Assembly: GCA_964535025.1 (NCBI GenBank)
Contig: CAZHRW010000054.1
Span: forward strand, 1-9,847
Reading direction: 5' to 3'
Origin: JAAYZK01 sp964535025
GTDB lineage: Bacteria; Planctomycetota; Phycisphaerae; SM23-33; FEN-1343
Length of the DNA stretch: 9,847 nucleotides
The notes beneath the pieces are model-generated. The model was not told where the DNA came from. It saw only the letters and a program-made list of their open reading frames with translations, and did not search any database. Positions within the stretch are counted from its first letter, which is position 1, and each line of letters begins with the position of its first letter. The position numbers and the translations under genes were made by a program. Below, piece after piece: positions 1 to 6,937 of this stretch.

Positions 1-34
1 CTGGACAATCTAGGAAGGATTCCTGGAGGACCCT

Positions 35-1216
35 ATGCGTCGCAATGTGAGCATGATGATCGTTGTGGCGACGGCGCTGGCCATGGTGGGCTGCGCCGCG
101 CCACAACCGGAAGGCAACGAGGAACCGCAAACTCGGTGGAACGCCGCCCGCGCGAGCGTACTGGTGCAGAATGGCGAGCGGCAGTTCGTCGCCGGCGACC
201 TGGACGCGGCGGGCAACAGCGCTCGCGAGGCGTTGGCCATGTCCCCGGACCTGGCCAGCGCCCGGATGCTGCTGGCACGCGTTTACATCGAGAAGGGCAG
301 CTACACCAGCGCCCTGGACGAATTGGACCATTTGGCCGTCCAGGAGCCCGCGGATGACCGCGTCCCCTACCTCCAGGCTGTCGTGCACGAGCGTCGGGGA
401 CGGTACGCCGAGGCCCTGAACCTCTACGAGAAAGCCCGGTCGATGGCGCCGGCCAACGGCGCGTACGTTCAGGCCGCCGCGGAGGTCCTGGTGGCGCTGG
501 GACGCGCCGAGGAGGCCCTGGCGCTGGTGGAGAGCAAGCTGCCCGACCTGGACGACGATGGCGGGCTGGCGCTGCTGGCCGGCGACCTGGCGATGGTGAT
601 CGATCATCCCGAGCAGGCCGTCGAGCACTACCGCCGGGCGCGGATAATGCAGCCGACGAACCTAAGGCTCCTGGAGCGGCTGGCGAAGGCCCGATTCTTC
701 GCCGGCCACCACGCCTACGCCGCCCAGTTGCTGGCGGAACTGGCGGCGCACGAGCCCTACGACACGAGCCCGTGGGTGCACGCCATGCTCGGCGACGCCC
801 TCCTGGCGACGGGGCAGCTCCGTCAGGCCCGCAGCGCCTATTACCGCGTGACCGAGTTGGACAGCGACCAGCCCCGGGCGTGGATCAACCTGGCGACGGC
901 GGCGCTGGCGTGCCGGGACTTCCCCCGCGCCGCCCTGGCCGCCCGTCGGGCGCGGGAGATGGATCCGTCGTCGGTGGAGGCGACCGTCCTGCTCAGTTAC
1001 GCCCTGTTGGCTCAGGGCAAAGCCGACGAGGCCGAGCAGATGCTCGTTCGGGCCAGCGCCGATCACCCGGACGATCCGATGCTCCAGTGCCTGCTGGGGC
1101 GCAGCTACAGCACCCTGGGACGGACCGATGAGGCCCAGGACCACTACCGGGCGACGCTCGAGTTGGACCCGGACAATCGCATCGCCCAGGACATGATGAG
1201 CCGGCTGGCGCCCTGA
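35..1216 (+). CDS. TPR-repeat lipoprotein
   Basis: A 393-residue exported protein built almost entirely of tetratricopeptide repeats, which usually act as protein-protein docking scaffolds. Residues 1-20 form a lipoprotein signal peptide: basic MRRN, a hydrophobic stretch, then A-M-V-G-C with Cys20 as the lipidation site. Alanines follow the Cys with no Asp at +2, so outer-membrane sorting is plausible. From about residue 40 to 385 roughly nine degenerate TPR units are visible; the clearest lie near 107-138, 244-275, 278-311 and 346-380, the last with the typical G-R-x-D-E-A and L-D-P-D-N ends. The ATG at 35 is preceded by GGAGGA at 25-30. It opens an operon containing a pilus/secretion ATPase and platform gene. 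TPR lipoproteins such as PilF/PilW (secretin pilotins) and TadD serve such machines, so an assembly role is possible, but this is inferred from context only. Confidence 0.88.
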   Translation: MRRNVSMMIVVATALAMVGCAAPQPEGNEEPQTRWNAARASVLVQNGERQFVAGDLDAAGNSAREALAMSPDLASARMLLARVYIEKGSYTSALDELDHLAVQEPADDRVPYLQAVVHERRGRYAEALNLYEKARSMAPANGAYVQAAAEVLVALGRAEEALALVESKLPDLDDDGGLALLAGDLAMVIDHPEQAVEHYRRARIMQPTNLRLLERLAKARFFAGHHAYAAQLLAELAAHEPYDTSPWVHAMLGDALLATGQLRQARSAYYRVTELDSDQPRAWINLATAALACRDFPRAALAARRAREMDPSSVEATVLLSYALLAQGKADEAEQMLVRASADHPDDPMLQCLLGRSYSTLGRTDEAQDHYRATLELDPDNRIAQDMMSRLAP

Positions 1217-1244
1217 CGGGCCGGCGGCGACGAGGAACCCGGAC

Positions 1245-2687
1245 GTGACCTTAACGAATCGCTTGACCCTTCGCGGCGTCGGTCTGGTCGCCACCGCGGC
1301 GGCGGCGGCTTGGTACGCGCTGGTCCTCATCCGGCGCGGCGGGCCGCACACCCTCGGCGATCACGCGACCGCACTGGCGATCGCCGCGTCGGCCGGCGGG
1401 GTCGCCGCCGCCGCCCTGTGGTACCTGCGGCGATTCATGCAGACCCTCGTGCGCGAACTGGAGACCATGGCCTCGACGGGCGAGATCGGGTTGGTCATGG
1501 GCGACGGCGCCGAGTGGGTCCGCCCCGTGACCGGGCCGATCAACCGCGTGCTCACCCGCTGTCGCGACGAACTGGAACGGTTGAGAGAACAGACCCGCGA
1601 ACTGCAGATCCAGGCCCGCGTGACCGATGCCGAGAAGCAGCATACCGAGGCGATCATCCACTCGATCTCCGACGCGGTGATCGTGTCCAATCGCTTCGAC
1701 GAGATGACCCTGGCCAACGAGACCGCCGCGGCGCTGCTGGGCTTCTCGCTGCCCGGGGCGATTCGCAGGAAGATCAGCGGCGTGCTGGGCGACGATACGC
1801 TGGCACGGCTGATCAGCGAAACCCGCAGCCATGGCGCGTCGACGCGGCGGCGGGTGGTGTCGCACACCATTGAGCGCGACGGCGAGGCCCGCAGCTTCAA
1901 CGTCACGCTCAGCTGCATCACCGGGGGGGGCGACGAGGTGGACGGGGTCGTGGCGGTCCTGCACGACGTGACGCGGGAGAAGGAGGTCGCCCAGATGAAG
2001 ACCGACTTCGTCTCCAATGTCTCCCACGAACTCCGCACGCCCCTGGCGGGCATCAAGGCCTATATCGAGATGCTCCTCGACGGGGACGCCGAGGATCCCG
2101 ACACCCGGCGGGAATTCCACGAGATCATCGCCGGCGAGACCGACCGGCTCAGCCGTCTGATCGACAATATCCTCAATCTCGCCCGCATCGAGTCGGGCGT
2201 GGTGAAGGTCGCCGTCGAACCGATGGACCTGACCGCCGTGGTCAAGAGCACCTGCGAGGTCGCCGCGCCCCAGGCCAGGTCCAAGTCGATCGACCTGGTC
2301 GAGTCGCTGGCGCCGGTGTTCACGCAGGTCGAGGCCGACCGCGACATGATCAACCAGGCGGTGATGAACCTGGTGTCCAACGCGATCAAGTATACGCCCG
2401 AGGGCGGGACCGTGCGGGTGGCCACGCGGGTCGAGGACCATCGCGGGGTCGCCGTCGTGGAAGTGGCCGACAGCGGCGTCGGCATTCCGCCCGAGGACCT
2501 GCCGCACCTGTTCGACAAGTTCTATCGCGTCAAGTCCTCGTCCAAGATGGCCAAGGGTACCGGGCTGGGCCTGGCGCTGGCCAAGCACATCATCGAGACG
2601 CTCCACCGGGGCACCCTCACGGTGCGCAGCACTGTCGGCGATAACAGCGGCAGTGTGTTTACGATTGAACTGCCGATCTGCCCGTGA
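1245..2687 (+). CDS. Membrane PAS-domain sensor histidine kinase
   Basis: A 480-residue two-component kinase of the PhoR/ResE/WalK type that autophosphorylates on His and passes phosphate to a receiver Asp. Two membrane helices (about 11-30 and 41-61) are separated by only ~10 residues, so there is essentially no external sensor domain. A linker with coiled-coil and possibly degenerate HAMP character (about 62-137) follows, then a PAS domain (about 134-243) ending in the usual H-D-V-T-R. HisKA has NVSHELRTPL with phosphoacceptor His261. The HATPase_c domain shows the N box (Asn375, Asn379), G1 box DSGVGI (409-414), F box FDKFYR and G2 box GTGLGLAL (438-445). All catalytic motifs look intact. 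The start is GTG at 1245, with GAGGA at 1232-1236, 28 bases after the TPR gene. The next gene encodes a receiver, its likely partner. The signal is unknown and is probably cytoplasmic or membrane-borne. Confidence 0.95.
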   Translation: MTLTNRLTLRGVGLVATAAAAAWYALVLIRRGGPHTLGDHATALAIAASAGGVAAAALWYLRRFMQTLVRELETMASTGEIGLVMGDGAEWVRPVTGPINRVLTRCRDELERLREQTRELQIQARVTDAEKQHTEAIIHSISDAVIVSNRFDEMTLANETAAALLGFSLPGAIRRKISGVLGDDTLARLISETRSHGASTRRRVVSHTIERDGEARSFNVTLSCITGGGDEVDGVVAVLHDVTREKEVAQMKTDFVSNVSHELRTPLAGIKAYIEMLLDGDAEDPDTRREFHEIIAGETDRLSRLIDNILNLARIESGVVKVAVEPMDLTAVVKSTCEVAAPQARSKSIDLVESLAPVFTQVEADRDMINQAVMNLVSNAIKYTPEGGTVRVATRVEDHRGVAVVEVADSGVGIPPEDLPHLFDKFYRVKSSSKMAKGTGLGLALAKHIIETLHRGTLTVRSTVGDNSGSVFTIELPICP

Positions 2688-2740
2688 CGAACGCGGGCCG
2701 GCCAGCCGGTGCCCTGTCGGAGGGGGGCCGGACAGTTGGG

Positions 2741-2745
2741 AGGAG
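2741..2745 (+). promoter_or_regulatory. RBS deciding the receiver-gene start
   Basis: AGGAG within a longer GGGAGGAGAAG purine tract lies 7 bases before the ATG at 2753. It selects that start over the in-frame GTG at 2684. The upstream start would add 23 low-complexity Gly/Arg-rich residues ahead of the first receiver beta strand. Confidence 0.8.
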
Positions 2746-2752
2746 AAGACTG

Positions 2753-3136
2753 ATGGCACTGAAAATTGTCGTGGCCGACGATGAACCGCACATTCGCCAC
2801 GTGATCGCGCTGAAGATGCAGAAGCACGGCTTCGAGGTGTTCACCGCCGCCGACGGGGAAGAGGCCCTGGACCTCGTGCTCCAGGAGGCCCCCGACCTGC
2901 TGATCACCGATTACCAGATGCCGGTGATGTCGGGGCTGGACCTCTGTCGCGAGTTACGCCGGCAGGAGCAGACGGCCCACATCCCCATCGTGATGCTGAC
3001 GGCCCGCGGGTTCGACCTGTCGGACCAGGAGCGTCACGCCAGCGGGATCCTGCACCTCATGAGCAAGCCGTTCAGTCCCGCCGCGGTGCTCGCCAAGGTC
3101 CAGGAACTGACCGCGGCGCCCGCCAACCAGGAGTGA
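2753..3136 (+). CDS. Receiver-only response regulator (CheY-like)
   Basis: A 127-residue stand-alone receiver domain with no DNA-binding or enzymatic output domain. The phosphorylation machinery is complete: acidic pair Asp9-Asp10, phosphoacceptor Asp53 in ITDYQMPVMSG, Thr83 in VMLTA, and Lys105 in the MSKPFS turn. Single-domain receivers act by binding a partner or as phosphorelay intermediates. The gene lies 65 bases after the histidine kinase gene, the obvious phosphodonor, and immediately before the HD-GYP gene, a natural candidate for the output. The ATG at 2753 was chosen for its strong ribosome-binding site and because the fold begins directly at LKIVVADDE. An in-frame GTG at 2684 overlaps the kinase stop by four bases (GTGA). 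It would give 150 residues but looks less likely. Confidence 0.93.
   Translation: MALKIVVADDEPHIRHVIALKMQKHGFEVFTAADGEEALDLVLQEAPDLLITDYQMPVMSGLDLCRELRRQEQTAHIPIVMLTARGFDLSDQERHASGILHLMSKPFSPAAVLAKVQELTAAPANQE
3129..3133 (+). promoter_or_regulatory. RBS for the HD-GYP gene, inside the receiver gene
   Basis: AGGAG overlaps the last sense codons of the receiver gene. Three adjacent in-frame starts follow: GTG 3133, ATG 3136 and ATG 3139. Only ATG 3139 leaves a normal 5-base spacer, so it is preferred. ATG 3136 would share one base with the TGA stop. Either arrangement implies translational coupling. Confidence 0.65.
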
Positions 3137-3138
3137 TG

Positions 3139-4821
3139 ATGACCGTTTCGCCTGTGGCAGTGCAAGACGGCGAGAAGCTGCTGGCCTCGCTGGACGAGCT
3201 TCTCGAGCAGTTGCGCCGGATGGGCGTGTCCACCGCCCTGTTCGACGCGGCCGGGACGTGCACTGCGCAGCGCATGTGCACGACGGAGGTCTGCGGGCGG
3301 ATCTGCGGCGCCGAGGGGCCCTGTCGCGGGATCCGCGGCGAGGCGCTGCAGCGGGCCTGGGCCGAGGGCGAGCCGGCGGTGCTGAGTGGGCCGGCCGGCT
3401 GCGCGGTGATGGCCATTCCGGTCAAACGACGGCGGCGCACCATCGCCGTCGCCCTGGCGTGCTATCTCACCGACGACCAGGGTGACAGCGAGGCGTTCGC
3501 TCGAACCTGCGACCGGCTCCACCTCGACCGCACCTACATGGCGTCGCTGATCGAAGCGGCCCCGACGCACCCGGCCGGCGAGGCGGAGTCGTGGACGACC
3601 CTGCTGGCGGCGATGTTCGCCCAGGGCGTGGCCAACGGCGTGGCACAAACCGAGCTGGCGTCGTTCAGTACCTCGCTGAGCACCACCTACGAGGAACTGA
3701 GCCTGCTGTATCGCCTCAGCGGGGCGATGAAGGTCAACGTGACCCCGCAGGAGTTCTTCCACCAGGTTTGCAGCGAACTGATGGAGGTCGTCCAGGTCGC
3801 CTCGGCCACCGCCGTGCTCCACGGGCGGGCCGAGTCGAACCAGAAGGACTACGTCGCCCGCGCCGGGCACATCGACCTGGACGACAACCAGATGCGCGCC
3901 CTGTGCCAGACCATCCGCGCCAACGAGCTCAAGCACCTCGACGACGGCAGCCGCGGCGTGGTGTTCAACGATCCGTCCGTGCTCGGCGCCGACTACGCCG
4001 GCGCGGTGACCAACCTCGTCGCCGTGCCCCTGACCGCCGGCGACCTGTACATGGGCATGGTGCTCACCGCCGACAAGGTCGGCGGCGAGTTCGACAGCTC
4101 GGACCTCAAGCTCATCCACTCCGTGGCCGTCCAGGCCGCGGTGTTCCTGGCCAACCACCACCTCTACGGGGAGGTGCAGGGCCTGTTGATGGGCGTCTTG
4201 CACGTGCTGACGGCGAGCATCGACGCGAAGGATCCGTACACGTGCGGGCACTCGCAGCGGGTGGCGATGATCTCGCGGAAGCTGGGGGAGATGTGCGGCT
4301 TCGACCGCCAGCGGGTGGAGAACCTCTACCTGGCCGGGCTGCTGCACGACATCGGCAAGATCGGCGTGCCCGAGAGCGTCCTGTGCAAGCCGGGCAAGCT
4401 GTCCAACGAGGAATTCGACATGATGCGCCGCCACCCGGTCATCGGGGCGAACATCCTGTCGAACATCCGCCAGATCCAGACCGTCATGCCCGGGGTGCTG
4501 TACCACCACGAGCGGATCGACGGGCGGGGCTATCCCGAGGGCCTGGCCGGCGACGAGCTGCCGATGGAGGGCCGCATCGTCGGCCTGGCCGACAGCTTCG
4601 ACGCGATGACCTCCAGCCGCACCTACCGCAACGCCATGCCGCTGGAATCCGTCATCGCCGAGATCATGCGCTGCAGCGGGACGCAGTTCGACCCGGTGCT
4701 GGTCGACCATCTGCTGAGCCTGGACCTGGAGGCGTTCCTGACCCACCTGCGCGAGGCCAAGCCGATCGTTTCGGCCGTCAGCGGCATGCTGGAGACGGGC
4801 GGGGACGAACGGGTGACGTAA
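3139..4821 (+). CDS. HD-GYP c-di-GMP phosphodiesterase, Cys-rich PocR-like and GAF sensors
   Basis: A 560-residue cytoplasmic signalling enzyme; HD-GYP proteins hydrolyse cyclic-di-GMP. Residues 1-130 resemble a PocR-type ligand-sensor domain. They are rich in cysteine (Cys41, 47, 52, 56, 62, 88, 108, 124), with the family-like pattern of a late Cys followed by AVMAIPV. A connecting helix (about 150-195) leads to a GAF domain (about 200-340). The HD-GYP domain (about 350-540) has every expected metal/catalytic residue: His371 in GHSQRV, His403-Asp404 in LLHDIGKIG, His432, His456-His457, Asp484 and the signature DGRGYP (461-466), so it should be active. No membrane segment or signal peptide is seen. 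Its start abuts the receiver gene, suggesting joint synthesis and perhaps physical partnership. The HD-GYP assignment is firm, GAF is likely, and the PocR label is from pattern only. The ligand and any metal or Fe-S content are unknown. Confidence 0.93.
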   Translation: MTVSPVAVQDGEKLLASLDELLEQLRRMGVSTALFDAAGTCTAQRMCTTEVCGRICGAEGPCRGIRGEALQRAWAEGEPAVLSGPAGCAVMAIPVKRRRRTIAVALACYLTDDQGDSEAFARTCDRLHLDRTYMASLIEAAPTHPAGEAESWTTLLAAMFAQGVANGVAQTELASFSTSLSTTYEELSLLYRLSGAMKVNVTPQEFFHQVCSELMEVVQVASATAVLHGRAESNQKDYVARAGHIDLDDNQMRALCQTIRANELKHLDDGSRGVVFNDPSVLGADYAGAVTNLVAVPLTAGDLYMGMVLTADKVGGEFDSSDLKLIHSVAVQAAVFLANHHLYGEVQGLLMGVLHVLTASIDAKDPYTCGHSQRVAMISRKLGEMCGFDRQRVENLYLAGLLHDIGKIGVPESVLCKPGKLSNEEFDMMRRHPVIGANILSNIRQIQTVMPGVLYHHERIDGRGYPEGLAGDELPMEGRIVGLADSFDAMTSSRTYRNAMPLESVIAEIMRCSGTQFDPVLVDHLLSLDLEAFLTHLREAKPIVSAVSGMLETGGDERVT

Positions 4822-4842
4822 ACCCTGAACGGAGGGACTCTC

Positions 4843-5175
4843 ATGGAGATCAAAAGCGAACGTTACGGCCAGGCCGTGATCCTTCGCTGCAAGGGCGACC
4901 TGACCGGCGACAGCCTGGAGGTCGTCGGCAAGGAAGTGCAGCGGCAGTTGGGCGACGGGGCGATGGACATCGTGCTGAACCTGCAGGAGGTCCCGTTCGT
5001 CGATTCGGCGGCCCTGGAGTACCTGCTGGATCTTCAGGATGAATTGATCGGTCGCGACGGGCAGTTGACGCTGACCAATCTCGACGAGAACGTCAGCAAG
5101 ATCTTCGAGATGACCCGCCTGGACGTGGGATTCGAGATCCTGCCCGACGTCGTGGACGTTGTGAAGAACATATGA
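4843..5175 (+). CDS. Single-domain STAS protein (anti-sigma factor antagonist type)
   Basis: A 110-residue protein spanning one STAS domain, the fold of SpoIIAA/RsbV. Family members bind a kinase/anti-sigma factor and are switched off by phosphorylation of a conserved Ser. The core motif is present as FVDSAALEYLLDL, with Ser55 as the predicted phosphosite. Strands at 1-18 and 40-48 and a final helix region fit the fold and usual length. The start ATG at 4843 follows GGAGGG (4831-4836), 21 bases after the HD-GYP gene. No RsbW-like kinase, PP2C phosphatase or sigma factor is in the window, so the partner is either encoded elsewhere or is a neighbouring signalling protein. In other bacteria STAS proteins also act outside sigma control, for example in polarity or chemosensory complexes. 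The STAS assignment is strong; the target is unknown. Confidence 0.9.
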   Translation: MEIKSERYGQAVILRCKGDLTGDSLEVVGKEVQRQLGDGAMDIVLNLQEVPFVDSAALEYLLDLQDELIGRDGQLTLTNLDENVSKIFEMTRLDVGFEILPDVVDVVKNI

Positions 5176-5209
5176 CCCCGTCCGGAGGCCTATCGGGTCG
5201 GGAGGGACG

Positions 5210-6916
5210 ATGATTACCAACGAAACGAAACTGCAACTGGGCGAACTGCTCGTCGCCGACGGCGTCATCACCGCCGAGCAATTATCGGCCGCCCTGGCCA
5301 AACAGCGCGACAGCGGGCACCGCCAACTGCTGGGCGAAGTGCTCGTGTCGATGAAGCTGGCCAGCGAGGAACAGGTGATGCGGAGCCTGGCGCGCTGCTA
5401 CGGCGTGCCCTTCGTGCGGGTCAGCCCGAAGGTGGCCGACCCGACGGTGATTCAACTGCTGCCGCGGGAGTTCGAGGAGAAACACGCGGCGCTGCCGCTG
5501 TTCAAGGTGCGGGGCGTGCTGACCCTCGCGGTCGCCGAGCCGTCCAACGTGTTCCTGGTCGAGGAAGTGGCCCGGACGACCGAGCTGGAGGTCCAGGTCG
5601 TCGCCACGACCCCCCACGACATCCGGGCGACGCTGGAGACGCACCTGCCCAGCGCCAACGTGTTCGTGATCGACGACATCCTCGAGGATGTCCAGGACTC
5701 CGACGTGGCGCTGGTCGAGGACGTCGTCGAGGACATCGCCGACCTCGAAGCTGCCGCGGGCAACTCGCCGGTGATCAAGATGGTCAACTACTTGATCTAC
5801 TCGGCGGTCCGCGAAAACGCCAGCGATATCCACATCGAGCCGGGCGAGAACATCCTGCGGGTGCGGTTCCGCGTCGACGGGCGGCTGTTCGAAAAGATCC
5901 GCCTGCCGATGAAGATGGCCCCGGCGATCACCTCGCGGATCAAGATCATGTCGCGGCTGAACATCTCCGAACGCCGCCTGCCCCAGGACGGCGGCATCCA
6001 CGTGCTGATGGACAGCCAGCCGATCGACCTGCGCGTCAGCACCATGCCCGGCAACCACGGCGAGAAGGTCGTGATCCGCGTGATCGACACGCGGAACATC
6101 CTGGTCAATCTCGAGCGGCTCGGCTTCAGCTACGACCTGCTGCGGGCCTACCGCAAGTCCATCACCAAGCCCCACGGGATCGTCCTGGTCACCGGCCCGA
6201 CCGGCTCGGGCAAGAGCACCACGCTGTACGCGACGCTGGCTGAGATCAACTCCGACGAGCTGAACATCTGCACCGTCGAGGACCCCGTCGAGTACAATCT
6301 CGGCGGCATCAACCAGTTCCAGGTCAACGAGAAGATCGGCTTCACCTTCGCCAAGGCCATGCGCAGCCTGCTGCGGCAGGACCCGGACATCATGATGATC
6401 GGCGAGATCCGCGACATGGAGACCGCCCGCATCGCCGTCCAGGCGGCCCTGACCGGCCACCAGGTGTTCAGCACGCTGCACACGAACGATGCGGCCGGGG
6501 CGATCACCCGCCTGCTGAACATCGGCGTCGAGCCGTTCCTCCTGGCCGCGTCCATCGAGGCCGTCGTTGCCCAGCGGCTGGTGCGGAAGATCTGCACCCA
6601 CTGCAAGGAGCCCTACGATCCCCCGGTGAACATCCGCCGCGCCGTCGAGCGAGTCGTCGGCGAGGTGGACAACCTCTACCGGGGCCGCGGCTGCGAGAAA
6701 TGCCGCCAGAGCGGCTATTCGGGCCGGATCGCCATCCACGAACTGTTGATCCCCAACGACGAGTTGCGGGAGAAGATCACCGTCTCGCCCGATATCACCG
6801 ACCTGCGCCGCGCCGCCCTCGACGCGGGGATGATCCCCCTGCGCAACGACGGGATGGCCAAGGTCAAGGCCGGGATCACCACGGTGGAGGAGGTCTTCCG
6901 CGCCGCGGCCGGCTAG
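5210..6916 (+). CDS. gspE: GspE/PilB-family type II secretion / type IV pilus assembly ATPase
   Basis: A 568-residue hexameric AAA-like ATPase of the inner-membrane cytoplasmic face that powers pilus or pseudopilus extension. The N-terminal MshEN domain (about 5-145) has two 24-residue repeats starting near residues 9 and 40. An acidic linker (about 154-180, many Asp/Glu) follows, then the N2 subdomain (NSPVIKMVNYLI... SDIHIEP) and the ATPase core. Motifs seen are Walker A GPTGSGKST (329-337, Lys335), Asp box EDPVEY (357-362), Walker B region DPDIMMIGEIRD (391-402, Glu399), His box STLHTNDA (421-428), and a zinc-type tetracysteine C462-x2-C465 ... C495-x2-C498, which marks the GspE/PilB branch rather than PilT. 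Length is normal and no damage is seen. ATG 5210 follows GGGAGG. The platform gene lies 21 bases downstream. Sequence alone does not separate GspE from PilB, so the symbol is provisional. Confidence 0.95.
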   Translation: MITNETKLQLGELLVADGVITAEQLSAALAKQRDSGHRQLLGEVLVSMKLASEEQVMRSLARCYGVPFVRVSPKVADPTVIQLLPREFEEKHAALPLFKVRGVLTLAVAEPSNVFLVEEVARTTELEVQVVATTPHDIRATLETHLPSANVFVIDDILEDVQDSDVALVEDVVEDIADLEAAAGNSPVIKMVNYLIYSAVRENASDIHIEPGENILRVRFRVDGRLFEKIRLPMKMAPAITSRIKIMSRLNISERRLPQDGGIHVLMDSQPIDLRVSTMPGNHGEKVVIRVIDTRNILVNLERLGFSYDLLRAYRKSITKPHGIVLVTGPTGSGKSTTLYATLAEINSDELNICTVEDPVEYNLGGINQFQVNEKIGFTFAKAMRSLLRQDPDIMMIGEIRDMETARIAVQAALTGHQVFSTLHTNDAAGAITRLLNIGVEPFLLAASIEAVVAQRLVRKICTHCKEPYDPPVNIRRAVERVVGEVDNLYRGRGCEKCRQSGYSGRIAIHELLIPNDELREKITVSPDITDLRRAALDAGMIPLRNDGMAKVKAGITTVEEVFRAAAG

Positions 6917-6937
6917 GCGTCCGCAGAGGAGTCGACC

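Noticed and set aside
1..34. Possible end of an upstream gene (TAG at 11-13) and a small inverted repeat (AGGAA/TTCCT, 12-24)
   Set aside because: Only three codons precede the stop, so no gene can be supported, and the 5-base stem is too short and common to call a regulatory site.
2684..2752. N-terminal extension of the receiver protein from GTG 2684
   Set aside because: It overlaps the kinase stop as GTGA, which is plausible for coupling, but the extension is Gly/Arg-rich and a strong Shine-Dalgarno sequence lies inside it, correctly spaced for ATG 2753.
1251..2759. A 502-codon minus-strand open frame opposite the histidine kinase gene
   Set aside because: Shadow of the kinase gene; no recognisable motif and biased composition.
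3591..5042. A 483-codon plus-strand frame overlapping the HD-GYP and STAS genes
   Set aside because: Arg/Gly/Pro-rich out-of-frame translation crossing a gene boundary; the true frames carry conserved motifs.
3034..5301. A 755-codon minus-strand open frame opposite the HD-GYP and STAS genes
   Set aside because: Same explanation: antisense to genes with intact catalytic motifs, with a compositionally biased translation lacking domain features.
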